DNA from: Pseudomonas sp. BN417
GTDB taxonomy: Bacteria; Pseudomonadota; Gammaproteobacteria; Pseudomonadales; Pseudomonadaceae
Assembly: GCF_029871205.1 (NCBI RefSeq)
Contig: NZ_SSOJ01000144.1
Span: 38,292-102,291 of the forward strand
Length of the DNA stretch: 64,000 bases
Direction: 5' to 3'
Below are positions 27,901 to 36,400 of the stretch, in pieces. The notes below the pieces were generated by a model. It saw only the letters and a program-made list of their open reading frames with translations. It was not told the DNA's origin and did not search any database. A program made the position numbers and the translations under genes. Numbering within the stretch: position 1 is the stretch's first letter; the number at the start of each line of letters is the position of its first letter.

Positions 27901-28087
27901 CAGGTGACAGCTCAAACAAAACCTCCGAGGCCCCGGCATCCTCGGCATTTTGTAGGAGCTCGTAAATAAAGTGGGCTTCGTCGGGGTAAAAGTCCTCGAA
28001 GATGCGAAGGTTGATGTCACCCTCGTTGGCATCTAGGCCATCGAGTAGCTTCTGACGTTGCGTCGCAATCGTATGAATGACGCTCAT
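24953..28087 (-). CDS. Giant GHKL/sacsin-type ATPase with degenerate C-terminal HNH-like zinc finger
   Basis: 1044 aa. The N-terminal ATPase fold of the Hsp90/sacsin type is clear: N box FIYELLQNAEDAGAS (N47, D50) and the glycine box KIGKFGVGFKSVFVY (about 97-111). A long helical middle has no motif that I recognise. The C-terminus has C-x2-C (ICQACKGELPF), EYYFEAVELV and LCPNHAAAYQYA, the spacing of an HNH treble clef with the catalytic His positions replaced. Its ATG overlaps the stop of the HEPN-SNF2 gene (ATGA), so the two are translationally coupled. GC content is lower than in the chromosomal flanks. A defence role is inferred from partner and location. Confidence 0.75.
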   Translation of the reverse strand: MSVIHTIATQRQKLLDGLDANEGDINLRIFEDFYPDEAHFIYELLQNAEDAGASEVLFELSPDSCVFEHNGTRHFNERDIRGITGIFNSSKKDNPDKIGKFGVGFKSVFVYTDTPVVYSKDYSFKILKLVLPQEVPSRPDLGERTRFEFPFNNLKKDAKSAYAEVRAGLEQLSETTLLFLNNLRYIKWKVGAQDGAVLREEHSETHVEVIKLVDGKEVLNSHWLRFSAPVEDLTRFSAPAEGVERQKVAVAFELALTSDTKSFDRSKPLAEQAKVIPAIKGKVSVFFPAEKETSGLRFHLHGPFVPELSRASIKNSPENLPLFDQLAVVAAKALHKVKELGLLTGEFLGVLPNNDDALPERYQVIRKAVIQEMRKAPLVPTYGGSFAPAARLCQGRAPLKALLTAEDLAFLTGRTDEPDWAINATQRNSNPDRFLTSLGIPNWDAEDLKNFFESRLREGDGWDELSESVLDWLEEKSFEWLQALYALLKKHCEDQDNYGHLQDVYFIKLTTGKWSTGRKSCFQTGPVSETTRFLRVDDRIFTAGTKKTQQQDARRFLEQLGVREPNEHDEMWLLSSRYKDSASPPSDKVYLDDLKRMIAYLEKYPLQKAVFAEARIFKIASLSAQWATASQVYLDTPFVQSGLQLLYELTVDQKQQRWPLDRWYLSCGIPAESISRFAAQVGCQKEFDKLYTMASCVRNPYWSYLSQAPGARFGNGIDRDFALTPEALLLLDSERLDAALLVWQALCRSESVRPSILKACYQVTERGGPRYSDSQLVFMLKVFAWIPQTDGSFVTPSAATAARLPKGFAVDAGFRWLDAIGFGADDRRRAADNASRSTHRAELGFKSEEELQRAQAFAKLPTEEQKRILDLVAKGSPEPVELPERSVRNSEFRQKRVGDEARKTPEKTSVQRQRSVQLAAPAAKAAAKAYLADQYTNSNGQMICQACKGELPFKLPTGEYYFEAVELVADSPKRYREAYVALCPNHAAAYQYANAQRNSMGDIVGAAVCNEIKIALGGDVTTLYFTQMHLVDAKACLDAEEREE

Positions 28088-31000
28088 ACCGGCCTCCGGA
28101 CTTCCAGAACACCGAACACAGCCGGAGTGGCGCGGATGTCGCCACTTTCGGCCGCCCTCCGTAAGGCGGCGATGCGTATGTCAAAATCGACTTGTGCGCG
28201 CTCCAGCTCAGCCTGCTTCATCACACGAATCTTGTCGTTTGTGGCACGCCCTATCTGCTCTTCCAGTAAGGTCTTACGAGCCGTAAAACTCGCCGTTAGG
28301 CTCTGAATCCGCACGCCCACAAGCTGCCGATTGTCCTCGGAGTGCTGTGTCGACTTGGCCAGCCATAGCTGGTGATGGACGCTGTCGAGGTCATCCCAAA
28401 CTTTTTGCGAAGGCACCTCAATATCAGGAGCGTCTGTTGCATCTTGCAGCAGCTCCAGCAGTGCTTCTGCAACGGATGCTTGAGCAACCACAGGCACCAA
28501 GTCCTCATCTCGCTTCACGCCCTGCCGATACCAGCGGTAGAGCGCAAAGGGATGCATGCCGACCGGCAACGTTGCGTGCATCGCTGAGACCTTGACGATG
28601 ACCGCCTCGGCCTCTTCGAGGAAGGCCGCTGCTTGGCGGAGCAATGGGTGCCCAAGGGAGAGAAGAACAGCTGATGAGTTCTCGACAGCGCACTCTTGCT
28701 CAAACGTGATCTGAAGTGTGGGCACAGTACCCTTGAGCCACTTGTCCCATCCTCGATACATCGGGTCCGTTGAACGCGGCAGCTTTCGGAAGTCCTCCAG
28801 TAGCGTGGCGCGAGCCTCCTGACTAAGACGCAAGGTCTTTAGAGCCTTTTCGCCAAGCAGAAAGTCCTGCTCCTTGCCAAGCCGTCGACTTAGATAGGAG
28901 GCCACTGCAAGGCTGAGCGCGTTAGGTTCTAGCCAATGGTTCCGGGACTGCGCTAGCCGTTGTTCCCAACTCGCCGCGGCAATGTTGAGACCAAATAGCT
29001 CACCCTGGCGTTCTTCGAGGCGCTGCTCCTCCTCAATTTGTCGAATCTTGTTGTCCGACAGCTGCTGAAGCCGCTTGGCCCGCTCCTCTTCGCTTAGGCT
29101 GAAGGTTTCAGCGATGCTGTGAAGCTCCCGCGTGATGTCGCCCAGGATTTCCTCATTGCCGCCAATGGCATGCTGGAACACACCAATGCGAGTCAGGCAA
29201 CGGTCATAGATCTCTGCGTCAATCGTCCCAGGCGTGACCAGGTTGAAGATCCCCACTGCTTCGCTTTGCTGCCCGTAGCGGTCGATACGGCCGATGCGCT
29301 GCTCGATCCGCATCGGATTCCACGGCAGGTCAAAGTTGATGAGGCAATCGCAGAACTGAAAGTCCAGACCTTCACAGCCAACCTCCGAGGACAAGAGCAC
29401 ATCAACTGCGTCCTCGTCGTCCTTGGGCAAGGCGAAGCGGCGGCGCAGCGTCGCGCGATCCTCATCGGAAATGCCACCGTGTACCAATCCAAAGCGGATG
29501 TCGACCGCCTCCAGCTTGCCCGCAAGGTAGCGAAGGGTGTGCCTGAAGGTGCTGAAAACCAGGACCTTGTTTCGGGGCATGGCGAGCTTGTCAGTGACTA
29601 CCTGCATGAAGGCTTCTGCCTTTGGATCCTTCGGGTCCAGGTACTTGGCCCGATCGACAAGCGACTCGATGTCACCGCGGATCTGTTCCACGAAGTCGAA
29701 GGAGCGCTCTTCAACGTCTTCGCCATCGTCCTCAGCTTCGAGGCGGGCCAGCTTGCCCTGGAGGATGTCCTCCAGTGCAGGGGCCAAGCCGTAGAGGCTA
29801 CTTGCAGCCTGCCGGCTGACCGTGGTCATCATGAACTTGACGTTCTGGTTGCCATGCAGACGAGCGAGGATGCGGCCGATGACGGAGAGTAGATCGTCGT
29901 GAAGAGCCTTTTGGCTTGGGGTGAACTCAGTGGTAACCGTCTCAGCTTTTCGGGTCGTAAACTCGCCGATGTCGCGGCGCCTGGTACGATTGATGAGCGA
30001 ACTGAAGGTGTAGAGGTCTTCCAACGCCTGAATCGTCTTAATGCGGGCCACGCCGTCCTCGGCCCCTTCGACCAGTCCGTCATAGATGTGCTGAAACCCA
30101 GGACTCACAGCGAGCACCTCGCGCCCCCAGGTAGTGCCGGCGACGCCACGAAGTTGCTCACACACCTCCGCTGCCCAGCCCGAATCTCCCCGGCGGCAAA
30201 CCTGAATGCCGGCGTTGATAAATTGATTAGGTTCGGCAATCTGGCTGAAGCTGGCCGGATCGATGATGACGTCAGGTCGTAGGACGTTGAGTAGCGTGTA
30301 GAGGTCCTCACGACCAAGCTGCACCGGGGTCGCCGAAAGGAACACCACCGCTTCCGCATTATCGGCAAAGTAGCGCACAGCTTGATGCAGGAACGTGTCC
30401 GTGTTGCGGATGTGATGCGCCTCGTCGACGATGACCAAGTCGAACTTTGGTGGGGGGTCCAACTCCAGCAAGCCAAGGTCTCGTGACTTGCCCTTGCCCG
30501 ACTTGCCAAAGAGCAGGTCGTTGTCAAACAGCGAAGTTGGCAGGATGGCCTTCTCGTACTGAGGGGGCCACTCGCCGCTGAGGTGTGTTTCCTTGATGCA
30601 GTGACGAAGCAATGAACCGTTGAGCGGGACAAAGTGCTCTTCAAAGCGCTTCATTTCCAGTTCCCACTTGCGCTCGGCTACCAAGGCCTTTGGGCAGATG
30701 ATGAGGACGGACTTGATGTCGCTACGGGCCTGCAACTCCTTGAGGATGAGTCCTGCTTCAATGGTCTTACCCACGCCAACTTCGTCTGCAACAAGTAAAC
30801 GAGGTCGGTCGGCACGGATGAGCTTGAACACTGGTCGATACTGGTACGGGACAAATCGAACACGCCCGGAGTTCAGTGAGTAAAGCGAGGAAGCGGACGG
30901 CGAGGATAGTTGCACTGCACTGAGCATTGCTGACAGTTCGGTCGCAGTCAGGACCCTGTGGCTGTCGGCCGGCTCATCCAGTGCTTGAAGCTGGCTTTCG

Positions 31001-31662
31001 TAGTAGACCTGCCTCGCACCACTCTCGAAGACCCGGTAGCGCGTTTCTGCCTCTACGCTGGGAAGCACCTCTAGAACTGGGAACACGGTGCTTGGGTTCG
31101 AGCGCAAGCAGAGGAGCTGCCCAACTGAAAACTTGTGCGCCGGCGCAGAAGTGGGCAAGAGAATGTCTGCGGGCAGGTTCACCGAGGCTGGCTTCGATGT
31201 GGGCGCGACTGCCGGCGCTTGAGCTGAGGGCGCCATTCTGGCCAGTGTGGCCTGCTTGAACTCTTCGACTCGGCCCAGGAGCACGTCACCAGCATTGATG
31301 ACGTAGAGGAATCGCTCCAGAGTATCCGCGTCTCTATAGGTGTCGCCGGCGCTCAAGCCGCCTGCAGGGGCATGAGCCCATCGGTTGCGAACATTCTGCA
31401 ACTCCTTGACCCAGTTTCGCGCTTCTCTCGGGAGTGGCTCTGCCCCGGCTAGTTCGCTCCAGTTTTGGTCAAGCACGCGAAGGACGGCGGCCAGATCCAA
31501 CTCTGTGAGAGACTGAATCCGTTTCTCCTCGATTAACCGTTGCTGTTGAAAGGTCAAGCGGTTGACGACATTGTCGACCCACCATTTTGGACCTAGCGCT
31601 GGAAGCTTTGCCTCCAACCAACGCGCTATCACCCCTCCCGATGCATGTAGCAGCTCGTTCAT
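28084..31662 (-). CDS. Swt1-type HEPN domain fused to SNF2/RapA-like helicase
   Basis: 1192 aa. The N-terminal about 140 residues look like a Swt1-type HEPN domain, with the RNase motif R92-x4-H97 in VRNRWAHAP. A linker with a beta-rich segment (about 175-235) leads to an SF2 helicase: motif I ADEVGVGKTIEAG (K299), motif II DEAH at 413-416, motif III LSATPVQLGREDLY and motif VI EQRIGRIDRYGQ. The helicase is of the SNF2/RapA type found in several anti-phage systems. It is the first gene of a two-gene operon with the GHKL ATPase. Whether the HEPN part cleaves RNA is untested; the motif is intact. Confidence 0.82.
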   Translation of the reverse strand: MNELLHASGGVIARWLEAKLPALGPKWWVDNVVNRLTFQQQRLIEEKRIQSLTELDLAAVLRVLDQNWSELAGAEPLPREARNWVKELQNVRNRWAHAPAGGLSAGDTYRDADTLERFLYVINAGDVLLGRVEEFKQATLARMAPSAQAPAVAPTSKPASVNLPADILLPTSAPAHKFSVGQLLCLRSNPSTVFPVLEVLPSVEAETRYRVFESGARQVYYESQLQALDEPADSHRVLTATELSAMLSAVQLSSPSASSLYSLNSGRVRFVPYQYRPVFKLIRADRPRLLVADEVGVGKTIEAGLILKELQARSDIKSVLIICPKALVAERKWELEMKRFEEHFVPLNGSLLRHCIKETHLSGEWPPQYEKAILPTSLFDNDLLFGKSGKGKSRDLGLLELDPPPKFDLVIVDEAHHIRNTDTFLHQAVRYFADNAEAVVFLSATPVQLGREDLYTLLNVLRPDVIIDPASFSQIAEPNQFINAGIQVCRRGDSGWAAEVCEQLRGVAGTTWGREVLAVSPGFQHIYDGLVEGAEDGVARIKTIQALEDLYTFSSLINRTRRRDIGEFTTRKAETVTTEFTPSQKALHDDLLSVIGRILARLHGNQNVKFMMTTVSRQAASSLYGLAPALEDILQGKLARLEAEDDGEDVEERSFDFVEQIRGDIESLVDRAKYLDPKDPKAEAFMQVVTDKLAMPRNKVLVFSTFRHTLRYLAGKLEAVDIRFGLVHGGISDEDRATLRRRFALPKDDEDAVDVLLSSEVGCEGLDFQFCDCLINFDLPWNPMRIEQRIGRIDRYGQQSEAVGIFNLVTPGTIDAEIYDRCLTRIGVFQHAIGGNEEILGDITRELHSIAETFSLSEEERAKRLQQLSDNKIRQIEEEQRLEERQGELFGLNIAAASWEQRLAQSRNHWLEPNALSLAVASYLSRRLGKEQDFLLGEKALKTLRLSQEARATLLEDFRKLPRSTDPMYRGWDKWLKGTVPTLQITFEQECAVENSSAVLLSLGHPLLRQAAAFLEEAEAVIVKVSAMHATLPVGMHPFALYRWYRQGVKRDEDLVPVVAQASVAEALLELLQDATDAPDIEVPSQKVWDDLDSVHHQLWLAKSTQHSEDNRQLVGVRIQSLTASFTARKTLLEEQIGRATNDKIRVMKQAELERAQVDFDIRIAALRRAAESGDIRATPAVFGVLEVRRPV

Positions 31663-32264
31663 CCCTGCCCCTCAGAAGACGTTGTTGTAAGTATCCAACG
31701 GTAGCCAATGAGCTAACTATTGCGAGGGGTTTGAGCGTAGCCGATCAAACTCCTAACTGTGTTCAATGTTAGTTGAGCTATTCAGCGCACCTGAGTGGTC
31801 TGTCTGGAAAATACGGCCATACATCCGTGTGATCTGAGCATTTGGCCAAGCGCGCCGACCTAGTGGTGGGCTTCTCCCAGTGTCTTGAAAGCGTGTGCTA
31901 GTGAAGAACTGGCACGAGCTTATCGGCGATCCGTCCCTGGCCGCCGCCATCCTCGACCGGCTGGTGCACAACGCCTAGCGCCGACTTAGCCAGCGAACAT
32001 GATCGATGCATCGTCCGACAGATTGATCGGTGCAGACTTGGCGCAAGCCGCCCCGAACATCTCGTGGCGCGGGACCTGCACCAGCCGGTGAAAGTGTCGA
32101 GCAACGTTTACTTGGAGCGTCATGGGGCGCCCTCTGTCGGATGCCTCGCCCCCAGCCACGATAGTCTCAGTCTCAGTCTCGGTGCACTGCCATCAACGGT
32201 CTCGGTTTCGGTACGCGACCACTGACGGTTTCGGTTCGCGGCTATCGCAATTGGGCCCGATAGT
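31663..32264. other. Intergenic scar region with IS remnant and short repeats
   Basis: Holds the promoter region of the HEPN-SNF2 operon (right-hand side of its ATG), an istB fragment at 31,901-31,978, and at about 32,158-32,240 a string of short repeats of CTCAGT and GGTTTCGGT type. No intact gene is visible. Confidence 0.6.
31901..31978 (+). pseudogene. 3' fragment of an IS21-family istB gene
   Basis: Only 25 codons followed by TAG survive. WHELIGDPSLAAAILDRLVH followed by NA matches the conserved C-terminal part of IstB helper ATPases as I recall them (usually WHxxIG(D/E)PTxADAILDRLVHNAHRI). No upstream ATPase domain or istA is present, so this is a scar of a lost or rearranged IS21 element at a module junction. 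Confidence 0.7.
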
Positions 32265-32750
32265 TCAAGGCTTCTTCGGTTTCGCCAGGGTGCTTCGCAT
32301 GAATTTCTCGAAGGCGTAGTTATCACCCTCGCCGTAGAGCCCGAGAAACCGTCGCTGTCGAATTCGTCGCTTGGTGCGTTGCACCTGCCTGATTACCTGG
32401 AGCAGCCACGGAGCGGGATCCCCACATACCCGCAGAATATCCAAGAGAGTGGGCCAGTCCACTTCGCGCTCGGGCATGACAAAGACAGCAGCGCCAGCTA
32501 GATCGGCGGCAATCTCCTCCCATGGTGGTTCCAGGCTGATTCCCCAGCAATCCGGAAGCGCCTGAGGAATAGCAGCATCGGTGGGCGCCCACAGGAAATA
32601 GGCCCACTGGGCTGGATAGCGCGAACGAACGCCCTCCCCCTCGAGCTCGAACGCCGCGCACAGCTGGATAACGGCGGCGCACCAGCAGCCCGGCCGCCAC
32701 TCATCCAATCGATTGAGTAAAGGGTTCGAGCCTGGCTCAGCCCTTCCCAT
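32265..32750 (-). CDS. Unknown 161-aa protein downstream of the HD hydrolase gene
   Basis: Starts MGRAEPGSNPLLNRLDEWRP two bases after the stop codon of the HD-domain gene, so it is almost certainly co-transcribed. It is Trp-rich, with acidic middle and basic C-terminal (RTKRRIRQRRFLGLYGEGDN) sections. I see no synthetase, kinase or nuclease motif. Its constant pairing partner, if any, cannot be judged from one genome. Confidence 0.6.
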   Translation of the reverse strand: MGRAEPGSNPLLNRLDEWRPGCWCAAVIQLCAAFELEGEGVRSRYPAQWAYFLWAPTDAAIPQALPDCWGISLEPPWEEIAADLAGAAVFVMPEREVDWPTLLDILRVCGDPAPWLLQVIRQVQRTKRRIRQRRFLGLYGEGDNYAFEKFMRSTLAKPKKP

Positions 32751-32752
32751 GG

Positions 32753-33337
32753 CTAGGTGGCCAAACGCTTCAGGTCGGCGACAGTTCGCGCCAACTCGTC
32801 GGCGAGCGAACCGGGCAAGTGAGCCTGGAAAACCCTGGCCAGCTGTTCGTAGTACCACAAGGTGCCGGCCTGGCCCGCCTTGAAACGGGAGAACATCGCA
32901 GGGCCGTGGGTGTACAGATCACTCACAATCGCCCGGGCGTTGTGCAGTTTGTCGCAACCGGACACCAGCAATACCTCAACGGGGGCCTCGGCCAGATGTG
33001 CAAGGTAGTTCTGCTTGCGGGATTGCCAATCGCCCTTCTCGCCCTGTTCATCTGGCACGCCATCCGTACAAGCCAGGACGATGCGGACGACCCGCTCGCC
33101 GAACTGCTCCCGAATCAGCGCCTCGGCGTGCGCACCAGCGTCCTCGATGGCGTCATGCAGCAGTGCGGCAATGGTCTGTTCTTCATCGCCACCGTGCTCC
33201 ATCGCCAGGCCCGCAACGCCAAGCAAGTGGGACAGGTAAGGAATGGCCGTAGCCTTGCGGGTCTGTTCGCCATGCAGGGTGATTGCCAGCGCCACTGCCT
33301 CGGCAATTCGGGCTGAGGGGAGAAAATTCGGGCTCAT
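32753..33337 (-). CDS. HD-domain hydrolase of the SpoT/MESH1 (small alarmone hydrolase) type
   Basis: 194 aa with the three signature blocks of (p)ppGpp hydrolases: HGEQTRKATAIPYLSHLLGV, ALLHDAIEDAG (the HDxxED motif) and GCDKLHNARAIVSD. Single-domain enzymes of this type are small alarmone hydrolases; some act as antitoxins to toxic alarmone synthetases. No synthetase motif is seen in the neighbouring 161-aa gene. AAGGAG is well placed before the ATG. It follows hsdR after about 95 bp and may belong to the same transcription unit. Confidence 0.75.
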   Translation of the reverse strand: MSPNFLPSARIAEAVALAITLHGEQTRKATAIPYLSHLLGVAGLAMEHGGDEEQTIAALLHDAIEDAGAHAEALIREQFGERVVRIVLACTDGVPDEQGEKGDWQSRKQNYLAHLAEAPVEVLLVSGCDKLHNARAIVSDLYTHGPAMFSRFKAGQAGTLWYYEQLARVFQAHLPGSLADELARTVADLKRLAT

Positions 33338-33432
33338 CGGTCACTCCTTGATCAATAGGATTGCCTGCGGATTTCCAGCCATGACTTCTGGAATATATTC
33401 CGTCGTCAGAGTCTGTTGAACACAATCGCCTG

Positions 33433-36400
33433 TCACTGGCCTCTTGCCTGACCGATCAAATCGCCAGTGCTGTCCTTCTTCAGCAACTCATACACCACGG
33501 TCAGGAACACATCCCGCGTCGACTCGTCGCTGAGCAGCTTGGTAGCCATGCTGGTGTGGCTGCTCATAGCACCAGCAATCGCTTGAATTGCCTTCATCGG
33601 CAGGTCGGCCTTCATTGCCTGGTCCATGGTGTTGTTCTGCACCTGGGCCATCACCACGCTATCCGCACGCAGCTTCTCGGAAACGTGCACGGCGGAGGCC
33701 ACCTGGTCGGTGTCGGTGATGTCCTTGCCGAAAGCGTTGTTGAGCTTTTCGATCAGCTCCGTGAGGTACTTCTTCTCACGGTCTTGGGCCTCGCGTAGCC
33801 CGTTGTCGGTGATGCCGTAAAGGCCTGGCGTTTCCGCCTGCACAGCAACGCCGCCGAGGTTGTCACCCTTCTTGATCTTGTAGTGACTGAGCTTGAGGTC
33901 GCCCAGGTCCACCTGTTCGGGAGTGATGCCCTTGAGGCGCTTGCGCAGTAGGCGGGCGAAGCTGGCGAAGGCTTCCAGGCTCGGGTCGCCGAACTCCACC
34001 AATTGGGCGATGTACTCGTAGGTGCGCACGAACTTGGTCAGGCTCTCGCTGAAGATCATCAGCTCATCACGCGCCTTGCAGTATTCCGAGCGCTGAACGT
34101 CGGCATACTCCATGTCCTTGTCGTTGCCCTCGTCGTGCGCCTTTTCCCAGGCTTTCTCCCACTGGTCGATGGCGTCATTCAGCGTCTTGAGCTTGCCGTT
34201 GAAGCGGTCGGTAGCCGATTGGGTCAGCGAGTACAGCTTCTGGTGGGTGACGCTCAGGTCGACGATGGCGTTGCCGAATGCTTCAACCTCGGCCTGCTCG
34301 TAGATGAACATGCCATCCAGGCGCTGCTTGATGTCGTAGACGATGTTCGGGTCCTGGATGTCCGCCACTTGGGCATCGCGGTAGAAGGTCTTGAACGACG
34401 CCAGGATCTCTTCGGCTTCGTTGGCGAAATCGATGACGAAGGTTTTGTCCTTGCCGGGGAAGGTGCGGTTCAGCCTCGAGAGGGTCTGTACGGCCTCCAC
34501 GCCCGATATTTTTTTGTCCAGATACATGGCCACCAGCTTGGGCTGGTCGAAGCCGGTCTGATACTTGTTGGCGACGATCATCACCCGGTATTCCGGGGTG
34601 TCGAACACCTTGCGCATATCGCGACCATTCAGGCCGGGGTTCAGATTGGTTTCGCTGAATTGGTGATCCGCCGGCAGGCTGGGCTCCTCCACGTCCTTGT
34701 TCGGCACCTCGCCGGAGAACGCCGCCATGGCCCGCACGTTGTCGTAGCCCTTGCGCTTGCAGTAATCCTCCAGCGCCAGGTGGTACTTCACCGCCGCTGC
34801 GCGGGAGCTGGTCACCACCATAGCCTTGGCCTGACCACCGAGCAGGTGCGCCACATTTTTGCGGAAATGCTCGACGATCAGCTCGACCTTCTGGCCGACG
34901 TTCACCGGGTTGAGCGACAGCCATTTGGCCAATTTGCGGCGCGCGCTCTTCTCGTCCACGCGCGTGTCATCGACCAACTCGCTGCCGATTTTGAAGGCCA
35001 CGTCGTAGCTTGTGTAGTTCTTCAGCACATCGAGAATGAAGCCCTCCTCGATGGCCTGCTGCATAGTGTAGAGGTGGAACGGTGCCGGGGGATTCTCCAC
35101 GCTCACCGGCTGCGAAGGAATGCGCGGGCGGCCGAACAGGCTCAGAGTCGAATGCTTGGGCGTGGCGGTGAAGGCGAAGTAGCTGGCATTGCCCGGCCGG
35201 CTGCGGGACGACTGCCAGACGGACAGGCGCTCTTCCTTGGAGAGTTTTTCCCACTCCTCTTCGCTCTGCCCGGTCAGCACATAGCGCAGGTCGTCCGCTG
35301 TGCTGCCGCCAGTGGAGCTGTGTGCCTCGTCAATGATGATGGCGAAGCGGCGGTCGCGTAGGCTCTGCTCGCCAAGAATAGCCTTCTGCGCATAAGGGAA
35401 GGTCTGCAGGGTGCAGACAATGATCGGCACGCCGTCCAGCATGGCCTTGGCCAGCTGCTGGCTCTTCGGCAGGCTCGACTGCTGGCGGTCGATGGCGCAC
35501 ACCACCCCGGCCTGGTGCTCAATCTGCTGGATGGCATCCTGCAGCTGCTGATCCAGCACCTGGCGGTCGGTGACAACAATCACGCTATGGAAGTATGGCT
35601 CGCCATCCGGGCGGCGCACGCGGATCAGCGAATGCGCCGTCCAGGCGATGGTATTGGTCTTGCCGGAACCGGCGCTGTGCTGGACCAGGTACGGCTGTCC
35701 AGGCCCTTCGGCGCGCACGGCGCTGATCATCTTGGTCACGCCCTCCCACTGATGGAAGCGCGGGAAAATCAGACCTTCCTTGAAATAGGTCTTGCCGTTC
35801 ACATCCTGGGCTTCCTTGCGCTCCTGCAGCACGAAGCGGTGGAAGATGTGCAACCAGTTGTCCTTCTGCAGCACCCGTTCCCAGAAGTAGCTCACCGGGT
35901 AGCCACCGTTCTCGCCGGGCGGGTTTCCGGCCGCGCCATCGTTGCCGCGGTTGAACGGCAGGAAGAAGGTCGAATCGCCAGCCAACTTGGTGGTCATGCG
36001 GATGTCGCTGTCGCTCATGGCGAAGTGCACCACGGCACCACGCCTGAAGGTCAGCAGCGGCTCGCTGCCACCGCTTTTGCGCTCCGGCCGGCGATCCATG
36101 CGGTACTGCTGCATGGCCGCCTGCACCGACTGGGTGAAGTCGGTTTTCAGCTCCCCCGTAGCCACCGGAATGCCGTTGATGAAGAAGGCCAGGTCGATCT
36201 CATCGGCTTTATCGAGCGAATAGCGCAGCTGCGGCACCACGCGCAGGCGGTTGGCGGCGTAGCGCTGGATCACCGTTTCGTTGCGCTCGTCCTCGGGCAT
36301 AGGCTGGCTCATTGCCAGGTTGCCGCCACCGGCCATGGAAAAGCCATAGCGCAGCACATTCACTGTGCCGCCATCAGTCTTGTTTTCCAGTTGTTTGACC

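Noticed and set aside
24953-31662. DISARM or another named helicase-based defence system
   Set aside because: The SNF2 helicase is compatible with DrmD, but no DrmA, DrmB, DrmC or DISARM methyltransferase is present, and the HEPN fusion and GHKL partner do not fit.
32265-33337. A toxic alarmone synthetase-antitoxin pair
   Set aside because: The 161-aa partner shows no RelA-type synthetase motif, so only the hydrolase half of such a pair is supported.
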